NCBI GenBank assembly: GCA_905202215.1
Contig: CAJKRG010000009.1
Coordinates: forward strand, 1 to 64,000
Direction: 5' to 3'
Source: an uncultured Porphyromonadaceae bacterium
Lineage (GTDB): Bacteria; Bacteroidota; Bacteroidia; Bacteroidales; Muribaculaceae
Length of the DNA stretch: 64,000 nucleotides
In this document: positions 8,627 through 17,650 of the stretch, piece after piece
Numbering within the stretch: position 1 is the first letter of the stretch
Layout: every line of letters starts with the position of its first letter
Notes under the pieces: generated by a model
Database searches by the model: none
The model's input: the letters and a program-made list of their open reading frames with translations, nothing else
Told to the model about the DNA's origin: nothing
Position numbers and translations under genes: made by a program

Positions 8627-9118
8627 TCAGCGGGCGAGAATGGTGGCGGTCGCCATGGCGGCTATGCCTTCGCCGCGGCCTGTGAAGCCGAGCCGTTCGG
8701 TGGTGGTGGCCTTGACACTGACGCGGCTTATGTCGAGTCCGAGGTCGTCCGCCACATTCTGTCTCATCCGGGGTACATGAGGCAACATTTTCGGAGCCTG
8801 GGCCATGATGGTGACGTCGACGTTATGCGGAGCAAAGCCGGCCCTGCCGAGAATCGCCACTACCTCGCGCAGAAGCATCCGCGAGTCGGCCCCTTTCCAC
8901 TGCGGGTCTGTGTCGGGGAAGTATGCGCCGATATCGCCGAGGGCGGCGGCGCCGAGGAGTGCGTCGCTCAAGGCGTGGAGTGCGACGTCGGCATCACTGT
9001 GGCCGAGAAGGCCCTTCTCGTATGGAATGTCTACGCCGCAGACAATGCAGCGGCGACCTTCGACAAGGCGATGCACATCGAAGCCATTGCCGGTTCTGAA
9101 GTCGGGGAAAGTATTCAT
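8627..9118 (-). CDS. ispF: 2-C-methyl-D-erythritol 2,4-cyclodiphosphate synthase
   Basis: Cyclises the CDP-methylerythritol phosphate intermediate of the non-mevalonate isoprenoid pathway, releasing CMP. At 163 residues it is of normal length. Metal ligands are Asp14 and His16 in NGFDVHRL and His48 in SDADVALHALSDALLG. The C-terminal signature KATTTERLGFTGRGEGIAA is present. The ATG overlaps the porV stop as ATGA, so this housekeeping enzyme is translationally linked to a secretion gene. Confidence 0.97.
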   Translation of the reverse strand: MNTFPDFRTGNGFDVHRLVEGRRCIVCGVDIPYEKGLLGHSDADVALHALSDALLGAAALGDIGAYFPDTDPQWKGADSRMLLREVVAILGRAGFAPHNVDVTIMAQAPKMLPHVPRMRQNVADDLGLDISRVSVKATTTERLGFTGRGEGIAAMATATILAR

Positions 9119-10314
9119 CTGCGTTTGCCGAGGAGGTCGCGGAGACCGTCCATATCGAATGTCAGGGAGAAACGGAGTGTCTGGTCGAGGGGCGATGTTT
9201 GCGCTGTAGCCATCATGTAGGAAGCGTCGAGCCGCACTACGTTGAGAGAGAATCCGGCTCCGAGACCGAAATACTTGCGGTTGCCCTTGTTGGCGTTCTC
9301 GTAGTAGTAACCGGCGCGGAGGAAAAACTGGTTGTTGTAGGAATACTCTGCTCCAAGGGAGAAGTTGATTTCCTTGAGTTCTTCGCCGACACCGCCGGGT
9401 GCATCGCTGAACGATTTGAATATACCGGTGATGGGCGACATGTTGCGCCAGTCTTCGAGCTTGTCGGCGTATTCGATCTCGCCTTCAAGACCGTCGGCGA
9501 AGTCGATTCGCCGTGGTTTGGCCGGAACAAGAAGCTTGTTGAGGTCAAGGCCGAGGGCAAGGTTGTGATAGTCGGCCAGAGGAAATGTAAAAGTCGTGCC
9601 TATCTTGAGGTTGGTGGGAAGGAATGCGGGATTCTCACCGCCGTCATACGACACTTTCGATCCGATGTTGGATATGTTCCAGCCCCATGACCACTGGCAT
9701 TCGTTGCGTCCGATGATAGGGTAGGTAGTGTAGTAGCCTGCGATATCTGCGGCGAAAGCGGAGGCGCCCACACTCTGGTCGCCGGCATAAGACTCGGAGA
9801 AACCGAGGGCCGAATAGATATAGCGGAATACGACGCCCATCGAGAATTTCTCGGAGAGCTTGCGCGAATAGCCGATGTCGAACGACATTTCGTACGGATT
9901 GAGCGACTGGCCTACGATTCCCTCGCCTTCCGAAGTAGTCACTTCGCCGAGAGAGAAATAGCGCAGAGAGGCCGATATGGCCTGGTTGTCATCGCGTCCG
10001 ATCTTATAGTAGCCTGAAAGATCGGCCAGGAAGATGTCGTTGACGAGTTTGCGCAGCCACGGCGTGTAGTTCAGCGACACGGCGGCCTGACTGTATGCGA
10101 AAGCATATTTCGAGGGGTTCCAGAACTGGGAGTTGGCATCCGGTTCTGTGGCGGCGCCGAGATCGCCCATGGAGGCACCGCGGGCGTCGGGAGCAATGCT
10201 CAGCGATGTCACGCCGGTCTCGATGGGGTTGAATTCGTTCTTTATGTTACCTTCCGCACTGACAGCCAGCACGGAAAGAACGGCAAGAAGTATGGATAAA
10301 CAGAATGATTTCAT
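9115..10314 (-). CDS. porV: Type IX secretion outer membrane protein PorV
   Basis: A 399-residue FadL/OmpP1-like beta-barrel with a signal peptide of about 20 residues. PorV carries T9SS cargo from the translocon to the PorU sortase in the outer membrane. The family is recognisable from the mature N terminus, where the segment ITSLSIAPDARGASMGDLG-like here reads TSLSIAPDARGASMGDLGA, and from FWNPSKYAFA and the barrel end RLDASYMMATAQ...TLRFSLTFDMD. It follows a PorU-like gene, the same neighbour order as porU-porV in other Bacteroidota, and overlaps ispF by 4 bp. PorQ is a related alternative, but synteny and sequence favour PorV. Confidence 0.88.
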   Translation of the reverse strand: MKSFCLSILLAVLSVLAVSAEGNIKNEFNPIETGVTSLSIAPDARGASMGDLGAATEPDANSQFWNPSKYAFAYSQAAVSLNYTPWLRKLVNDIFLADLSGYYKIGRDDNQAISASLRYFSLGEVTTSEGEGIVGQSLNPYEMSFDIGYSRKLSEKFSMGVVFRYIYSALGFSESYAGDQSVGASAFAADIAGYYTTYPIIGRNECQWSWGWNISNIGSKVSYDGGENPAFLPTNLKIGTTFTFPLADYHNLALGLDLNKLLVPAKPRRIDFADGLEGEIEYADKLEDWRNMSPITGIFKSFSDAPGGVGEELKEINFSLGAEYSYNNQFFLRAGYYYENANKGNRKYFGLGAGFSLNVVRLDASYMMATAQTSPLDQTLRFSLTFDMDGLRDLLGKRR

Positions 10315-10369
10315 TGGCGGTAGGCAGAACCGAACTTATCGGCTCTACAATATATAACTGACTGAGGCC

Positions 10370-13300
10370 TCATTTATTGCCCTCGCGCGGGCGGAGGACT
10401 GTTAAATGTACGGCTTCGGTGCTGCCGACGGCATTTCCGTCGTCGAGGAGCGCCCAGACTCGGTATTGGCCGTCCGACACCCTGATGCCGTCGGAATCCG
10501 TCAGATTCCATCGGTAGGGGAAGGCGCAGTCCGGTACTGATAGCACGGTCCGGCCGCTGCGGTCGACGATGATAAGCCGTGCGTTTGCCGCACCGGCCTC
10601 TTCGAGCGTGAACTCGACATCGTCTCTGGCGACTGCCGTCGCTCCCTTGTCGTGGGCGAGGACTGCTGTCAGTGTGCCTGTTCCGACTATGAAATCGATA
10701 CTCATTGATGCTGTCGCTCCGATATTGTTTGCCACTTCAAGCGATATGGTGTGTTTGCCCGGTGCTGTTTCGGGGAAGGGAACGTCGAAATGCACAAGAC
10801 CGTCGTCGGAACGTGCGTAGGCGGCCGCAGCCGGAATCGAGACTCTTCCGTCAAGAGAAAGCTTGACGGAACGTTCCAGTTCTGAAGATATGCGTAGTCC
10901 GGACGGAGATGGGTCTACCGTTGCATGGAATATGTAGCGGTTCCCGACGATGTCGCCCGGGCGGAATGTGTCGGAATCCACATAGGCCGAAAGTATTTCA
11001 GGCGCGGTCATGTCGATGTCTCCGTCCTGGGCCGGTTCGGCGGCTACGGTATACGACAGGTCTGTTCCGGCGGCGATGAGGCCCGATATGTCTGTGGCGG
11101 CCATACTGATGCGGTTGGAGGTGTTTCTGTCAGCCGATACCGGCACTGTCAGCGAGGCTCTGAAGCGGCCTGCCTTTACGTCGGCTACGGTCGTGCACAA
11201 TATTGCGTGGCCGTCGGTCGCTGATTTTATTGTCTCTATATCGGTGAGGTTTACCCTCGTTACAGCGCTTTTGTGTATGTCTATCTCTACGGTACCGTCG
11301 AAGCCTTCCGCGACTGAGCCGTCGGCATTGCAGATATATCCGCTTATGGTTTTGGCCTTCAGGGGAGTGAAAACGGCGTCATCGTCGGGGTCGAGCCGGA
11401 TGCTGTATTCCGGCACAGGCACCGGAAGTGCCGGGTCTCCGCCGAAATTGTAGCACATGGTGTTGCGGCATACGGATGCCGTCGTGTTTTCAGACAGAAT
11501 ACGTTGCCGGGCGAGACGCAGCAGGTCGCCGTAGGTGGCGCCGGGCTTCAGTTCCGAGTAGCAGCGTGCGATCTCGGTGCTCAGGCGTCTGTTGTAGTTC
11601 AGAATAACCGAACGCCCCGAGCCGAGCATGGCTATGACTCCGCCGTTCTCTTTCTCAAGCATATAGTCGCATATGCTGAAGCCTCCGCGGTCGAAGGCGA
11701 ATGTCTCGCATGTGGCGAACATCCCGAACGGTGCCGGGTCGTAATTATATGTGTCTACAAAGCTCTTGTAGATTACCGAACCCATCATGCCCGGGCTGCC
11801 GTGGCCGCAGTATCCCAGATAACCGGCTCCTCGGGTCAGGGCGTTGCCGGCGATCTTCTCGAGACTCGGAAATGTGTTTGAGGGGGAGACGGATTCGTAG
11901 AAATACTTGTCGGTGCGCGCTACGGTTCTCAGTCCGTCGGCCTCAAGAGCGGCACAGGCCTCGTCGTTCTGGTCTAAATGCTGGTATTTGTCGCCGAGAT
12001 CGCTGTACATAACAGCCCGGAGATAGGCTGTAGGTCGTGGGCCGGCCTCGAAGAAACGACGCACTTTGGCGTTGTAGGAGGCGCCTTCGGCAGGAGATGA
12101 CGCTGTGATACGTCCCACATTTACCGACATCGGCATAAAGATGACGCGGGAATGGTCGTAGTCGTCGGAAAGCATCCCGAAATATTGGTCGGCGCAATAA
12201 TTGTAGGAGGACCAGCGTGATTCTTCGGTGGTTTCGGCCTGAAAGGTTACAAGGCTTGAGCCCGAGTTGTCTATACGCTGATTGTCGAACGAGCCTGTGC
12301 CATAAAGTATGATATGTTTCAGTTTCGACGGATTTCTGTCGTATAGTTTCTTTGCAAGGCGTCGGAAGGCCATGGGAGTGCGCGAGCCTTCTGAAAATTC
12401 GTTGAATATTCTGTCCTGAGCCGCAATAAATACCTCGGCGCCCTGATACCGGCGGTGTATTTCGGCCAGTTCTTCAGCTTCGCTCAAGAGCGCGGGAGCG
12501 GCGATTATGAGGATATCGGGTGTCTGAACGGAAGAATAGTCCTGATTGTCTATCCGTTCGGCAGAACATATCCGCCGCTGCTCCTGCGAGGGGCTGAATG
12601 CCACGAGCCGGGTGGCATTTCCTGTCTCGAATCGCCTGGACGAGGTATCGGCAGTCCTGAGATTTGTTGCGGGAGAACCGGGCGTGACGTCCCAGACCAC
12701 AAGATCGGCCGGTGTGCCGGAAAATTCGACTGCACCGGGCGCCTTGACATAATTCATCGTCAGACAGGAGGCTTTGCCGAGTGTGTTTGTGCGCGGATAG
12801 ATGACATAGAGGAAGTCGACGGCCATGAATTTTCGCATCGAGCCTGTGTTGGCCTTGAATGTGAGTGTGCCATTTTCGGTGTCGTTGTCGGGTCGCAGAC
12901 AGGCCGAGATGGTTCCGCGGCGGTATGCCTCGTTGGAATTGGTGCTCGCGCTGACCTGCGGCGCAATGAGATCCTCGATCTCAAAGCCTTCAGACACCGA
13001 CATCGCCAGAGCGGAGCGCTGGTCCATTTTGATTCCGTATTCGCAGTAGATTCCTGCGGGTGTGCCGCACGACCGGTCGTAGCCTTCGATAGAAAACGGA
13101 TAGTCCTCCGATTGTCCTGCCATCAGCTTTTGCGACAGCATGATGGCTCCCCCGTTGGCGGGCGAGAATGTTTGGCGGTCGTAGAACAGTATATGGTTGT
13201 GTGAATGTTCGGCAGGAGTGTTTGTCGCGGGTAGGACGGCAGTCGCAAGTTCAGGCGCTCCGTCTTTGTCCGACAGAAAATAGTATGATCGGGAATCGTA

Positions 13301-13657
13301 GTGGTTTTGTTTTATCGAAAGGCGTGTCGTACTGCTCATTTCGGCCCTGACGGGGCCTTCGGCGAAGAACAGCAGACGCTTGTCGGCGGTGTGCATGGCC
13401 GGTGCGGGGGCGAATCCGTCTCCGAAAGGCCCCGAAAAGGAATGGTCGGCGGCGATGACGCCGCCGGTGCCGTAGACAGCCACACGTTCCGGATCGGAGA
13501 ATCCCAGTTCGCGCAGGCTCTCGTATGAGATTTCGAATATACCTGTGGTATCTACGCTTACCTTGGCCCACCGGCCCGTGGAGAGCGGGCCGGGCGCGGC
13601 GATACCCCGGCAGATTGAAAGTAGCAGTATAAGAGAGAGAAATATGCTTTTACGCAT
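10370..13657 (-). CDS. PorU-like C25 family peptidase (diverged, beside porV)
   Basis: A 1095-residue secreted protein with signal peptide MRKSIFLSLILLLSICRGIA. The C25 gingipain-like catalytic region lies near residues 430-760, with the likely catalytic His near 617 (GYCGHGSPG) and Cys near 648 (FATCETF). The C terminus is a FlgD/CTD-like Ig fold (WNLTDSDGIRVSDGQYRVWALL). Position just upstream of porV matches porU of other genomes. Yet its active-site surroundings differ from the more canonical PorU encoded at 44438-47851. It may be a second sortase or a specialised paralogue. The open frame extends 96 codons upstream across the preceding gene; the ATG at 13657 with its signal peptide is the start. 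Confidence 0.8.
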   Translation of the reverse strand: MRKSIFLSLILLLSICRGIAAPGPLSTGRWAKVSVDTTGIFEISYESLRELGFSDPERVAVYGTGGVIAADHSFSGPFGDGFAPAPAMHTADKRLLFFAEGPVRAEMSSTTRLSIKQNHYDSRSYYFLSDKDGAPELATAVLPATNTPAEHSHNHILFYDRQTFSPANGGAIMLSQKLMAGQSEDYPFSIEGYDRSCGTPAGIYCEYGIKMDQRSALAMSVSEGFEIEDLIAPQVSASTNSNEAYRRGTISACLRPDNDTENGTLTFKANTGSMRKFMAVDFLYVIYPRTNTLGKASCLTMNYVKAPGAVEFSGTPADLVVWDVTPGSPATNLRTADTSSRRFETGNATRLVAFSPSQEQRRICSAERIDNQDYSSVQTPDILIIAAPALLSEAEELAEIHRRYQGAEVFIAAQDRIFNEFSEGSRTPMAFRRLAKKLYDRNPSKLKHIILYGTGSFDNQRIDNSGSSLVTFQAETTEESRWSSYNYCADQYFGMLSDDYDHSRVIFMPMSVNVGRITASSPAEGASYNAKVRRFFEAGPRPTAYLRAVMYSDLGDKYQHLDQNDEACAALEADGLRTVARTDKYFYESVSPSNTFPSLEKIAGNALTRGAGYLGYCGHGSPGMMGSVIYKSFVDTYNYDPAPFGMFATCETFAFDRGGFSICDYMLEKENGGVIAMLGSGRSVILNYNRRLSTEIARCYSELKPGATYGDLLRLARQRILSENTTASVCRNTMCYNFGGDPALPVPVPEYSIRLDPDDDAVFTPLKAKTISGYICNADGSVAEGFDGTVEIDIHKSAVTRVNLTDIETIKSATDGHAILCTTVADVKAGRFRASLTVPVSADRNTSNRISMAATDISGLIAAGTDLSYTVAAEPAQDGDIDMTAPEILSAYVDSDTFRPGDIVGNRYIFHATVDPSPSGLRISSELERSVKLSLDGRVSIPAAAAYARSDDGLVHFDVPFPETAPGKHTISLEVANNIGATASMSIDFIVGTGTLTAVLAHDKGATAVARDDVEFTLEEAGAANARLIIVDRSGRTVLSVPDCAFPYRWNLTDSDGIRVSDGQYRVWALLDDGNAVGSTEAVHLTVLRPREGNK

Positions 13658-13671
13658 AATGTGAATGAGGT

Positions 13672-14235
13672 CTATTTGATTCGGATGTTCAGTATTGTTC
13701 TGTCGGCGATTCTGGCTTCCACGCAGGTGTCGAGCACCGGAGAACCGAGATCGACCGCGGCATCCGCGAACAGCAGTACGTCGCCTGTTCGGAATGTGGC
13801 CAGTCGCGACAGTCGTGATATGATGGCGTGGACTTCGAGTTTGTCCAGAGAAAATACGTTCTTGATACAGGAGTCGGGGGTGTTTCCTATTTTTGCACGT
13901 GATACCTCCCATTCGGCTTGCGCGAAATCGGCTGCGGGAAGCCATTCACCGGGTGAGAACGTGCGGTCTATCATGCCATAGGGTATCGTACCGTCATTGA
14001 CAGCCGGCGTCATGACATGGAAAAGCGATATGGAGTCGAAATGGCGCGAGGCGTTGGCCTCGCTTATGTGCATGCCCAGACGCGATATGCGCACTGCCGG
14101 CATGACTCTTGAGTGCCAGTCATCAGGCGGTTCGGGTACGAAGACAGGTTCGCCCGGGCGGAGCACGGCTGAGTCGGCGCCGAGCTGCACCGAGAGGGTG
14201 CCGTCGACACCTGTTTCAATCACCAGTACTTTCAT
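13672..14235 (-). CDS. Short, degenerate fumarylacetoacetate hydrolase-like protein
   Basis: A 187-residue protein that can be aligned by eye, from memory of the family, with Bacteroidota FAH-family hydrolases. Points of contact are LRPGEPVFVPEP near the N terminus, VRISRLGMHISEANASRHFDSI, FSLDKLEVHAIISRLSRLATFRTGDVLLF, and the end ARIADRTILNIRIK. It is shorter than the usual 200-220 residues. The acidic metal ligands expected around the E-x-E and TARD positions are not evident: VNDGTIPYG follows where TARDL would be. A catalytically inactive relative is therefore inferred. The start at 14235 overlaps the rex 3' end by 20 bp, and porU-like follows after 14 bp. Confidence 0.6.
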   Translation of the reverse strand: MKVLVIETGVDGTLSVQLGADSAVLRPGEPVFVPEPPDDWHSRVMPAVRISRLGMHISEANASRHFDSISLFHVMTPAVNDGTIPYGMIDRTFSPGEWLPAADFAQAEWEVSRAKIGNTPDSCIKNVFSLDKLEVHAIISRLSRLATFRTGDVLLFADAAVDLGSPVLDTCVEARIADRTILNIRIK

Positions 14236-14887
14236 GCGGCAGATTTGCAAGTCTGTTGTACATCACGGCAAGGTGAGAGTATATCGATGTATTGGCCACG
14301 ACAGTGCGTCCGCTTACACGGATGCGTGTGGGGGTGAAATTCCACAGCGCTTTCACACCGGCCGACACAAGAGAGTCGGCGACCTCCTGGGCGGCTTCGA
14401 CGGGGACGGCGATAATGCCGATTTTGATGTCGAGGCGTTTCACAAGTCCGTCGAGCTCGGCAGGGGAATATACCGGCACACCGTTTATCGAGGTTCCGGC
14501 GATAGCCGGATTGCTGTCTATGCCGGCCACGATATTGAGTCCGTAGTGCTGGAGGCCGGAATCGGCCATAAGCGCGGCGCCGAGGCTGCCAGCTCCGGCC
14601 ATGATGGCGTTGTGACATGTGCCGAAACCGAGAAATTCGCGCAGTGTGCTTTCAAGAGCGTTTACCTCATATCCGAGGCGTGTTTTACCGCGTATTCCGA
14701 GGAATGACAGGTCTTTGGCTATCTGAGACGGATCCACGGCAAGTGCCTCGGCCAGACGTGTGGTCGAGATATACGTCTCCTGCTGTGTCTTCAAAGTACT
14801 CAGATAAGCGAGGTACCATGGAAGGCGGCGCAGAGTGGGTTCCGGGAGTAAGTCGCCCCCCTTTGCAGCTATGCCTTTCTGAATCAT
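14216..14887 (-). CDS. rex: Redox-sensing transcriptional repressor Rex
   Basis: A 223-residue NADH/NAD+-sensing repressor. The winged-helix N-terminal domain covers about residues 10-75 (LPEPTLRRLPWYLAYLSTL, ISTTRLAEALAVDPSQIAKDLSFLG). The Rossmann domain begins with NAIMAGAGSLGAAL. The C-terminal swap helix is near TSIYSHLAVMYNRL. Upstream in-frame codons are excluded by a -7 element only four bases before the ATG at 14887. Rex usually controls fermentation and respiratory genes when NADH rises; no Rex operator was recognised in this window. The 3' end overlaps the FAH-like gene. Confidence 0.93.
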   Translation of the reverse strand: MIQKGIAAKGGDLLPEPTLRRLPWYLAYLSTLKTQQETYISTTRLAEALAVDPSQIAKDLSFLGIRGKTRLGYEVNALESTLREFLGFGTCHNAIMAGAGSLGAALMADSGLQHYGLNIVAGIDSNPAIAGTSINGVPVYSPAELDGLVKRLDIKIGIIAVPVEAAQEVADSLVSAGVKALWNFTPTRIRVSGRTVVANTSIYSHLAVMYNRLANLPHESTGD

Positions 14888-14891
14888 AGTG

Positions 14892-14899
14892 CAAAGATA
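14892..14899 (-). promoter_or_regulatory. -7 element of rex, abutting the start codon
   Basis: TATCTTTG is followed by CACT and then the rex ATG on the minus strand. This leaves essentially no 5' untranslated region. No -33 element is visible. Confidence 0.65.
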
Positions 14900-14945
14900 C
14901 GAATTTTTTTTTAGTTGAGAGATGCGGTGGCTGTCCCCTCCTCGA

Positions 14946-16208
14946 CTAAACTTTGATGACAAAGCGGGTGAGCCGGTCGGAGGGCGACGTCGAGAGGCTG
15001 AAGTCGAAGTGATGTGCGCGGAGTATCTCGGCCGAGAGGGTAAGGCCTATTCCCTGGCCCGATTTTTTTGTTGAGAAGAAAGGCGAGAAGAGTTTGCCTG
15101 CGGCTTCCGGACTGATTCCGGCTCCGTTGTCGACAATGGTGAGTGTCGGCGGCTGTGAGGTGGTCACTACTTCGACCGTCCCGCCGTTGCCTATGCTCTC
15201 GATGGAATTTTTCACCAGATTTACCACAACCTGCTCGAATTGTACTGTGTCGAGGGCTATCGCAGGCATATTTTCGTCGAGGGTAAAGCGGAGTTCTATG
15301 CCGTGCCCCGAGGCAAGACTTTCGAGAAACGGCCGCAGGGTGAGCAGGAAGTCGTTGAGATCGGTGTCTTTGCGCTCTGGAGCCCCGATTCGGACAACAT
15401 CGGCGAAATTTCCTATGAATGTCGAAAGTGCGGTGCACCGCTCGGTACAGCTCTGGGCGGCCGCCTCCATGGCTTCGTCTCCCGAAATCATGGCGCAGGT
15501 GTCGATCAGCGGCAGAACACCCGCGAGGGTGTTGTTGACCTCATGGACTATAGTGCGTATGAGCTTTCCGTAGGCTGTGCGTTCGGCCTCGAGGAGCTCT
15601 TCGGTGAGCGATTCTATAAGAATGAAGGGTCGCTGGTGGCCGTTGTCGAGCAATGCCAGACGTGTGCAGCGGAACATACGTGTGTCGGCCAGACGCACAG
15701 TCTCGGCCTTGTTATGTCTGAGAGCGGCCAGGGCCGCCCCCAGTTCACCCGGAATGTCTGCGAGACGCATACCCTTGGGATCGCGGCATGCGAGCATTTG
15801 GGCGGCTGCCGGATTGGCGCTGCTGACGGTGCCGTCGAATCCGAGGACGACTATGCCCATCGGCGAGGCGTCGACAAGGAGGTCGAGAAACTGGTTCTGT
15901 TCGCGCACTCGCAGACGCTCGTTGCGCAGCTGGGTCATCATGGCGTTGAATGTGTCGACTATCCGGTCGGCCGGAGCGTAGTCTACGTGCGCGAGGCGGC
16001 TCGCGAAGTCCTGCTCTTTCAGAAGGTCGACTCCCCGGCGCAGGGCGCCCATCGGAGAGACCACTGAGCGGTAGAGGGCTATTAGAGCGAGAATGATGAG
16101 CGCCAGTATGCCCTCGGCGGCATAAAGCGGCCGGCCGGACATGAAAAACGGAAGCGCTGCCGTCAGCGATACCGTGAGGAGGGCTATGAAGGCGAAGAGC
16201 GCTTTCAT
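14946..16208 (-). CDS. Sensor histidine kinase, NtrY-like
   Basis: A 420-residue kinase with two N-terminal membrane helices (about 4-22 and 30-47) and almost no periplasmic loop. A HAMP-like linker covers about 49-100 and a PAS domain about 105-200. The phospho-accepting His222 is in VHEVNNTLAG. The ATPase domain has NLVKNSIESI, DNGAGISPE and GQGIGLTLS. The near-absence of a periplasmic sensor suggests it detects a membrane or cytoplasmic cue. Its ATG overlaps the response-regulator stop by 4 bp, so the pair is coupled. It closes the efflux cluster. Confidence 0.93.
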   Translation of the reverse strand: MKALFAFIALLTVSLTAALPFFMSGRPLYAAEGILALIILALIALYRSVVSPMGALRRGVDLLKEQDFASRLAHVDYAPADRIVDTFNAMMTQLRNERLRVREQNQFLDLLVDASPMGIVVLGFDGTVSSANPAAAQMLACRDPKGMRLADIPGELGAALAALRHNKAETVRLADTRMFRCTRLALLDNGHQRPFILIESLTEELLEAERTAYGKLIRTIVHEVNNTLAGVLPLIDTCAMISGDEAMEAAAQSCTERCTALSTFIGNFADVVRIGAPERKDTDLNDFLLTLRPFLESLASGHGIELRFTLDENMPAIALDTVQFEQVVVNLVKNSIESIGNGGTVEVVTTSQPPTLTIVDNGAGISPEAAGKLFSPFFSTKKSGQGIGLTLSAEILRAHHFDFSLSTSPSDRLTRFVIKV

Positions 16209-17524
16209 GGCTCGAATCCGAATTTTTCCATGCGGCGGTAGAGCGACTGGCGGGTAATGCCCAGCGCCGCGGCCGCCGCCGATAGATTGCCGGGATTACG
16301 GCGCAGGGCGTCGGCCACGGCGTCGCGTTCCATCTCTTCGAGGGTGCGTTTTTCGGGCACGGGCGCCGCAGGTATCGCGGCGCCGGCGTGTATCGGCTCC
16401 GCTCCGGCGGCACGTCGCACGTCGTCGGCGCTCACGGCCGGCCCTGCCGAGATATATGACGCACGCGAGACTATGCTTTTAAGCTGGCGGATATTGCCCG
16501 GATACGGCAGCCGTCGGAGTACTTCTATGGCCTCGGGCGAGAAGTCGGTGCCGTGTCCGGCGGCGAAGTGGCGCACAAGGAGGGGTATATCGTCGCGTCG
16601 CTCGCCCAGCGAGGGCATGCGCATGGTGATGGTGTTTATGCGGTAGTAAAGGTCCTCGCGGAAAGTGCGCTCACGCATCATGGCGCCCAGATCGGCGTTT
16701 GTGGCGCATATCACACGGATATCGACACGCCGCGGACGGCTGTCGCCGAGAGCCTCGAACGTGTGTTCCTGAAGGACGCGGAGGAGCTTTACCTGACTGT
16801 TTACATCGAGTTCGCCGATCTCGTCGAGGAAAATGGTGCCTCCGTCGGCCATCTCAAAACGGCCTTTGCGTTCGCCGACAGCTCCGGTGAAAGCGCCACG
16901 GACATGGCCGAACATCTCGCTCTCGAAAAGCGACTGCGGTATGCCGCCGAGGTTCACGGCCACGAAAGGCCCGTTGCGCCGGGTGCTGTTGTCGTGGATG
17001 GCACGTGCGAGGAGCTCTTTTCCGGTGCCGTTTTCGCCCGTGATGAGTACGGAGGCATCGGTCGGGGCAATGCGTGCGGCCATATCGAGGAGATCGGTGA
17101 GTGCCGGGCTTTGTCCTATGATTCCGGGCCGGTCGAAGGCGCTTTTCTTTGTCGGCGATGCTATTTCGAGAGCCGTGGCCACACGCTGCACCAGCAGACG
17201 CCCGTTCCAGGGCTTGGTCATGAAGTCGAACGCGCCGAGTTTCACGCCCTCCACTGCAAGCGGTATGCTTCCCCACGCCGTGATGAGAATGACGGGAACG
17301 CCAGGACACAGCACCTTGACACGTTGCAGCAGGGCGAGACCGTCGGCCCCGTCGGTGCCGCCGCCGAAGTTCATATCCATAATCACGAGGTCGGGGCAAC
17401 GCACACGCACAGCGGCCAAGGCCTCGTCGGGTCCTTCGACAGCCATGACTTCGTAGCCGCTATGGCGCAGCGACACGGAGAGTGAGAGCCTTACGGCCTT
17501 ATCGTCGTCAACTATCAGAATCAT
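16205..17524 (-). CDS. Sigma-54-dependent response regulator, NtrC family
   Basis: A 439-residue activator. The receiver domain (1-120) has phospho-acceptor Asp50 and Lys105. The AAA+ domain has Walker A GENGTGKE (163-170), the sigma-54-contacting GAFTGA loop (210-215) and Walker B TIFLDEIGE (230-238). A Fis-type helix-turn-helix is at about 400-435 (NLSAAAAALGITRQSLYRRME). It should drive sigma-54 promoters. A consensus one lies upstream of the HlyD-type gene at the head of this cluster, which is the obvious target. It has its own TAACTTTG -7 element four bases before the ATG. Confidence 0.95.
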   Translation of the reverse strand: MILIVDDDKAVRLSLSVSLRHSGYEVMAVEGPDEALAAVRVRCPDLVIMDMNFGGGTDGADGLALLQRVKVLCPGVPVILITAWGSIPLAVEGVKLGAFDFMTKPWNGRLLVQRVATALEIASPTKKSAFDRPGIIGQSPALTDLLDMAARIAPTDASVLITGENGTGKELLARAIHDNSTRRNGPFVAVNLGGIPQSLFESEMFGHVRGAFTGAVGERKGRFEMADGGTIFLDEIGELDVNSQVKLLRVLQEHTFEALGDSRPRRVDIRVICATNADLGAMMRERTFREDLYYRINTITMRMPSLGERRDDIPLLVRHFAAGHGTDFSPEAIEVLRRLPYPGNIRQLKSIVSRASYISAGPAVSADDVRRAAGAEPIHAGAAIPAAPVPEKRTLEEMERDAVADALRRNPGNLSAAAAALGITRQSLYRRMEKFGFEP

Positions 17525-17528
17525 ACTG

Positions 17529-17536
17529 CAAAGTTA
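17529..17536 (-). promoter_or_regulatory. -7 element of the response-regulator gene
   Basis: TAACTTTG, then CAGT, then ATG on the minus strand. The spacing is identical to that at rex and the lysozyme gene and predicts a leaderless or nearly leaderless mRNA. Confidence 0.6.
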
Positions 17537-17546
17537 ATGTTTTTTT

Positions 17547-17650
17547 AGGAACGAGGGGCGAGGAGCGAGGGGCGAAGGTAGTTTTGGGGAACGAGAGACG
17601 GGAATGAGGGGTGTTTTCTGACTGCTCCCTCGTTCCTCGCCCCTCGTCCC
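17547..17650 (-). repeat. Word-palindrome 1 (GAGGAAC/GAGGGGC words)
   Basis: Between the response regulator and tolC. The left arm (17547-17578) repeats words such as AACGAGGGGCGAGG. The right arm (17624-17650) is the near-perfect reverse complement, ending in CCTCGCCCCTCGTCCC. About 45 bp separate the arms. The right arm runs up to the tolC stop codon. Confidence 0.85.

Noticed and set aside
13658..13945. N-terminal extension of the PorU-like protein
   Set aside because: It overlaps the FAH-like gene in another frame and would bury the clear signal peptide beginning at 13657.
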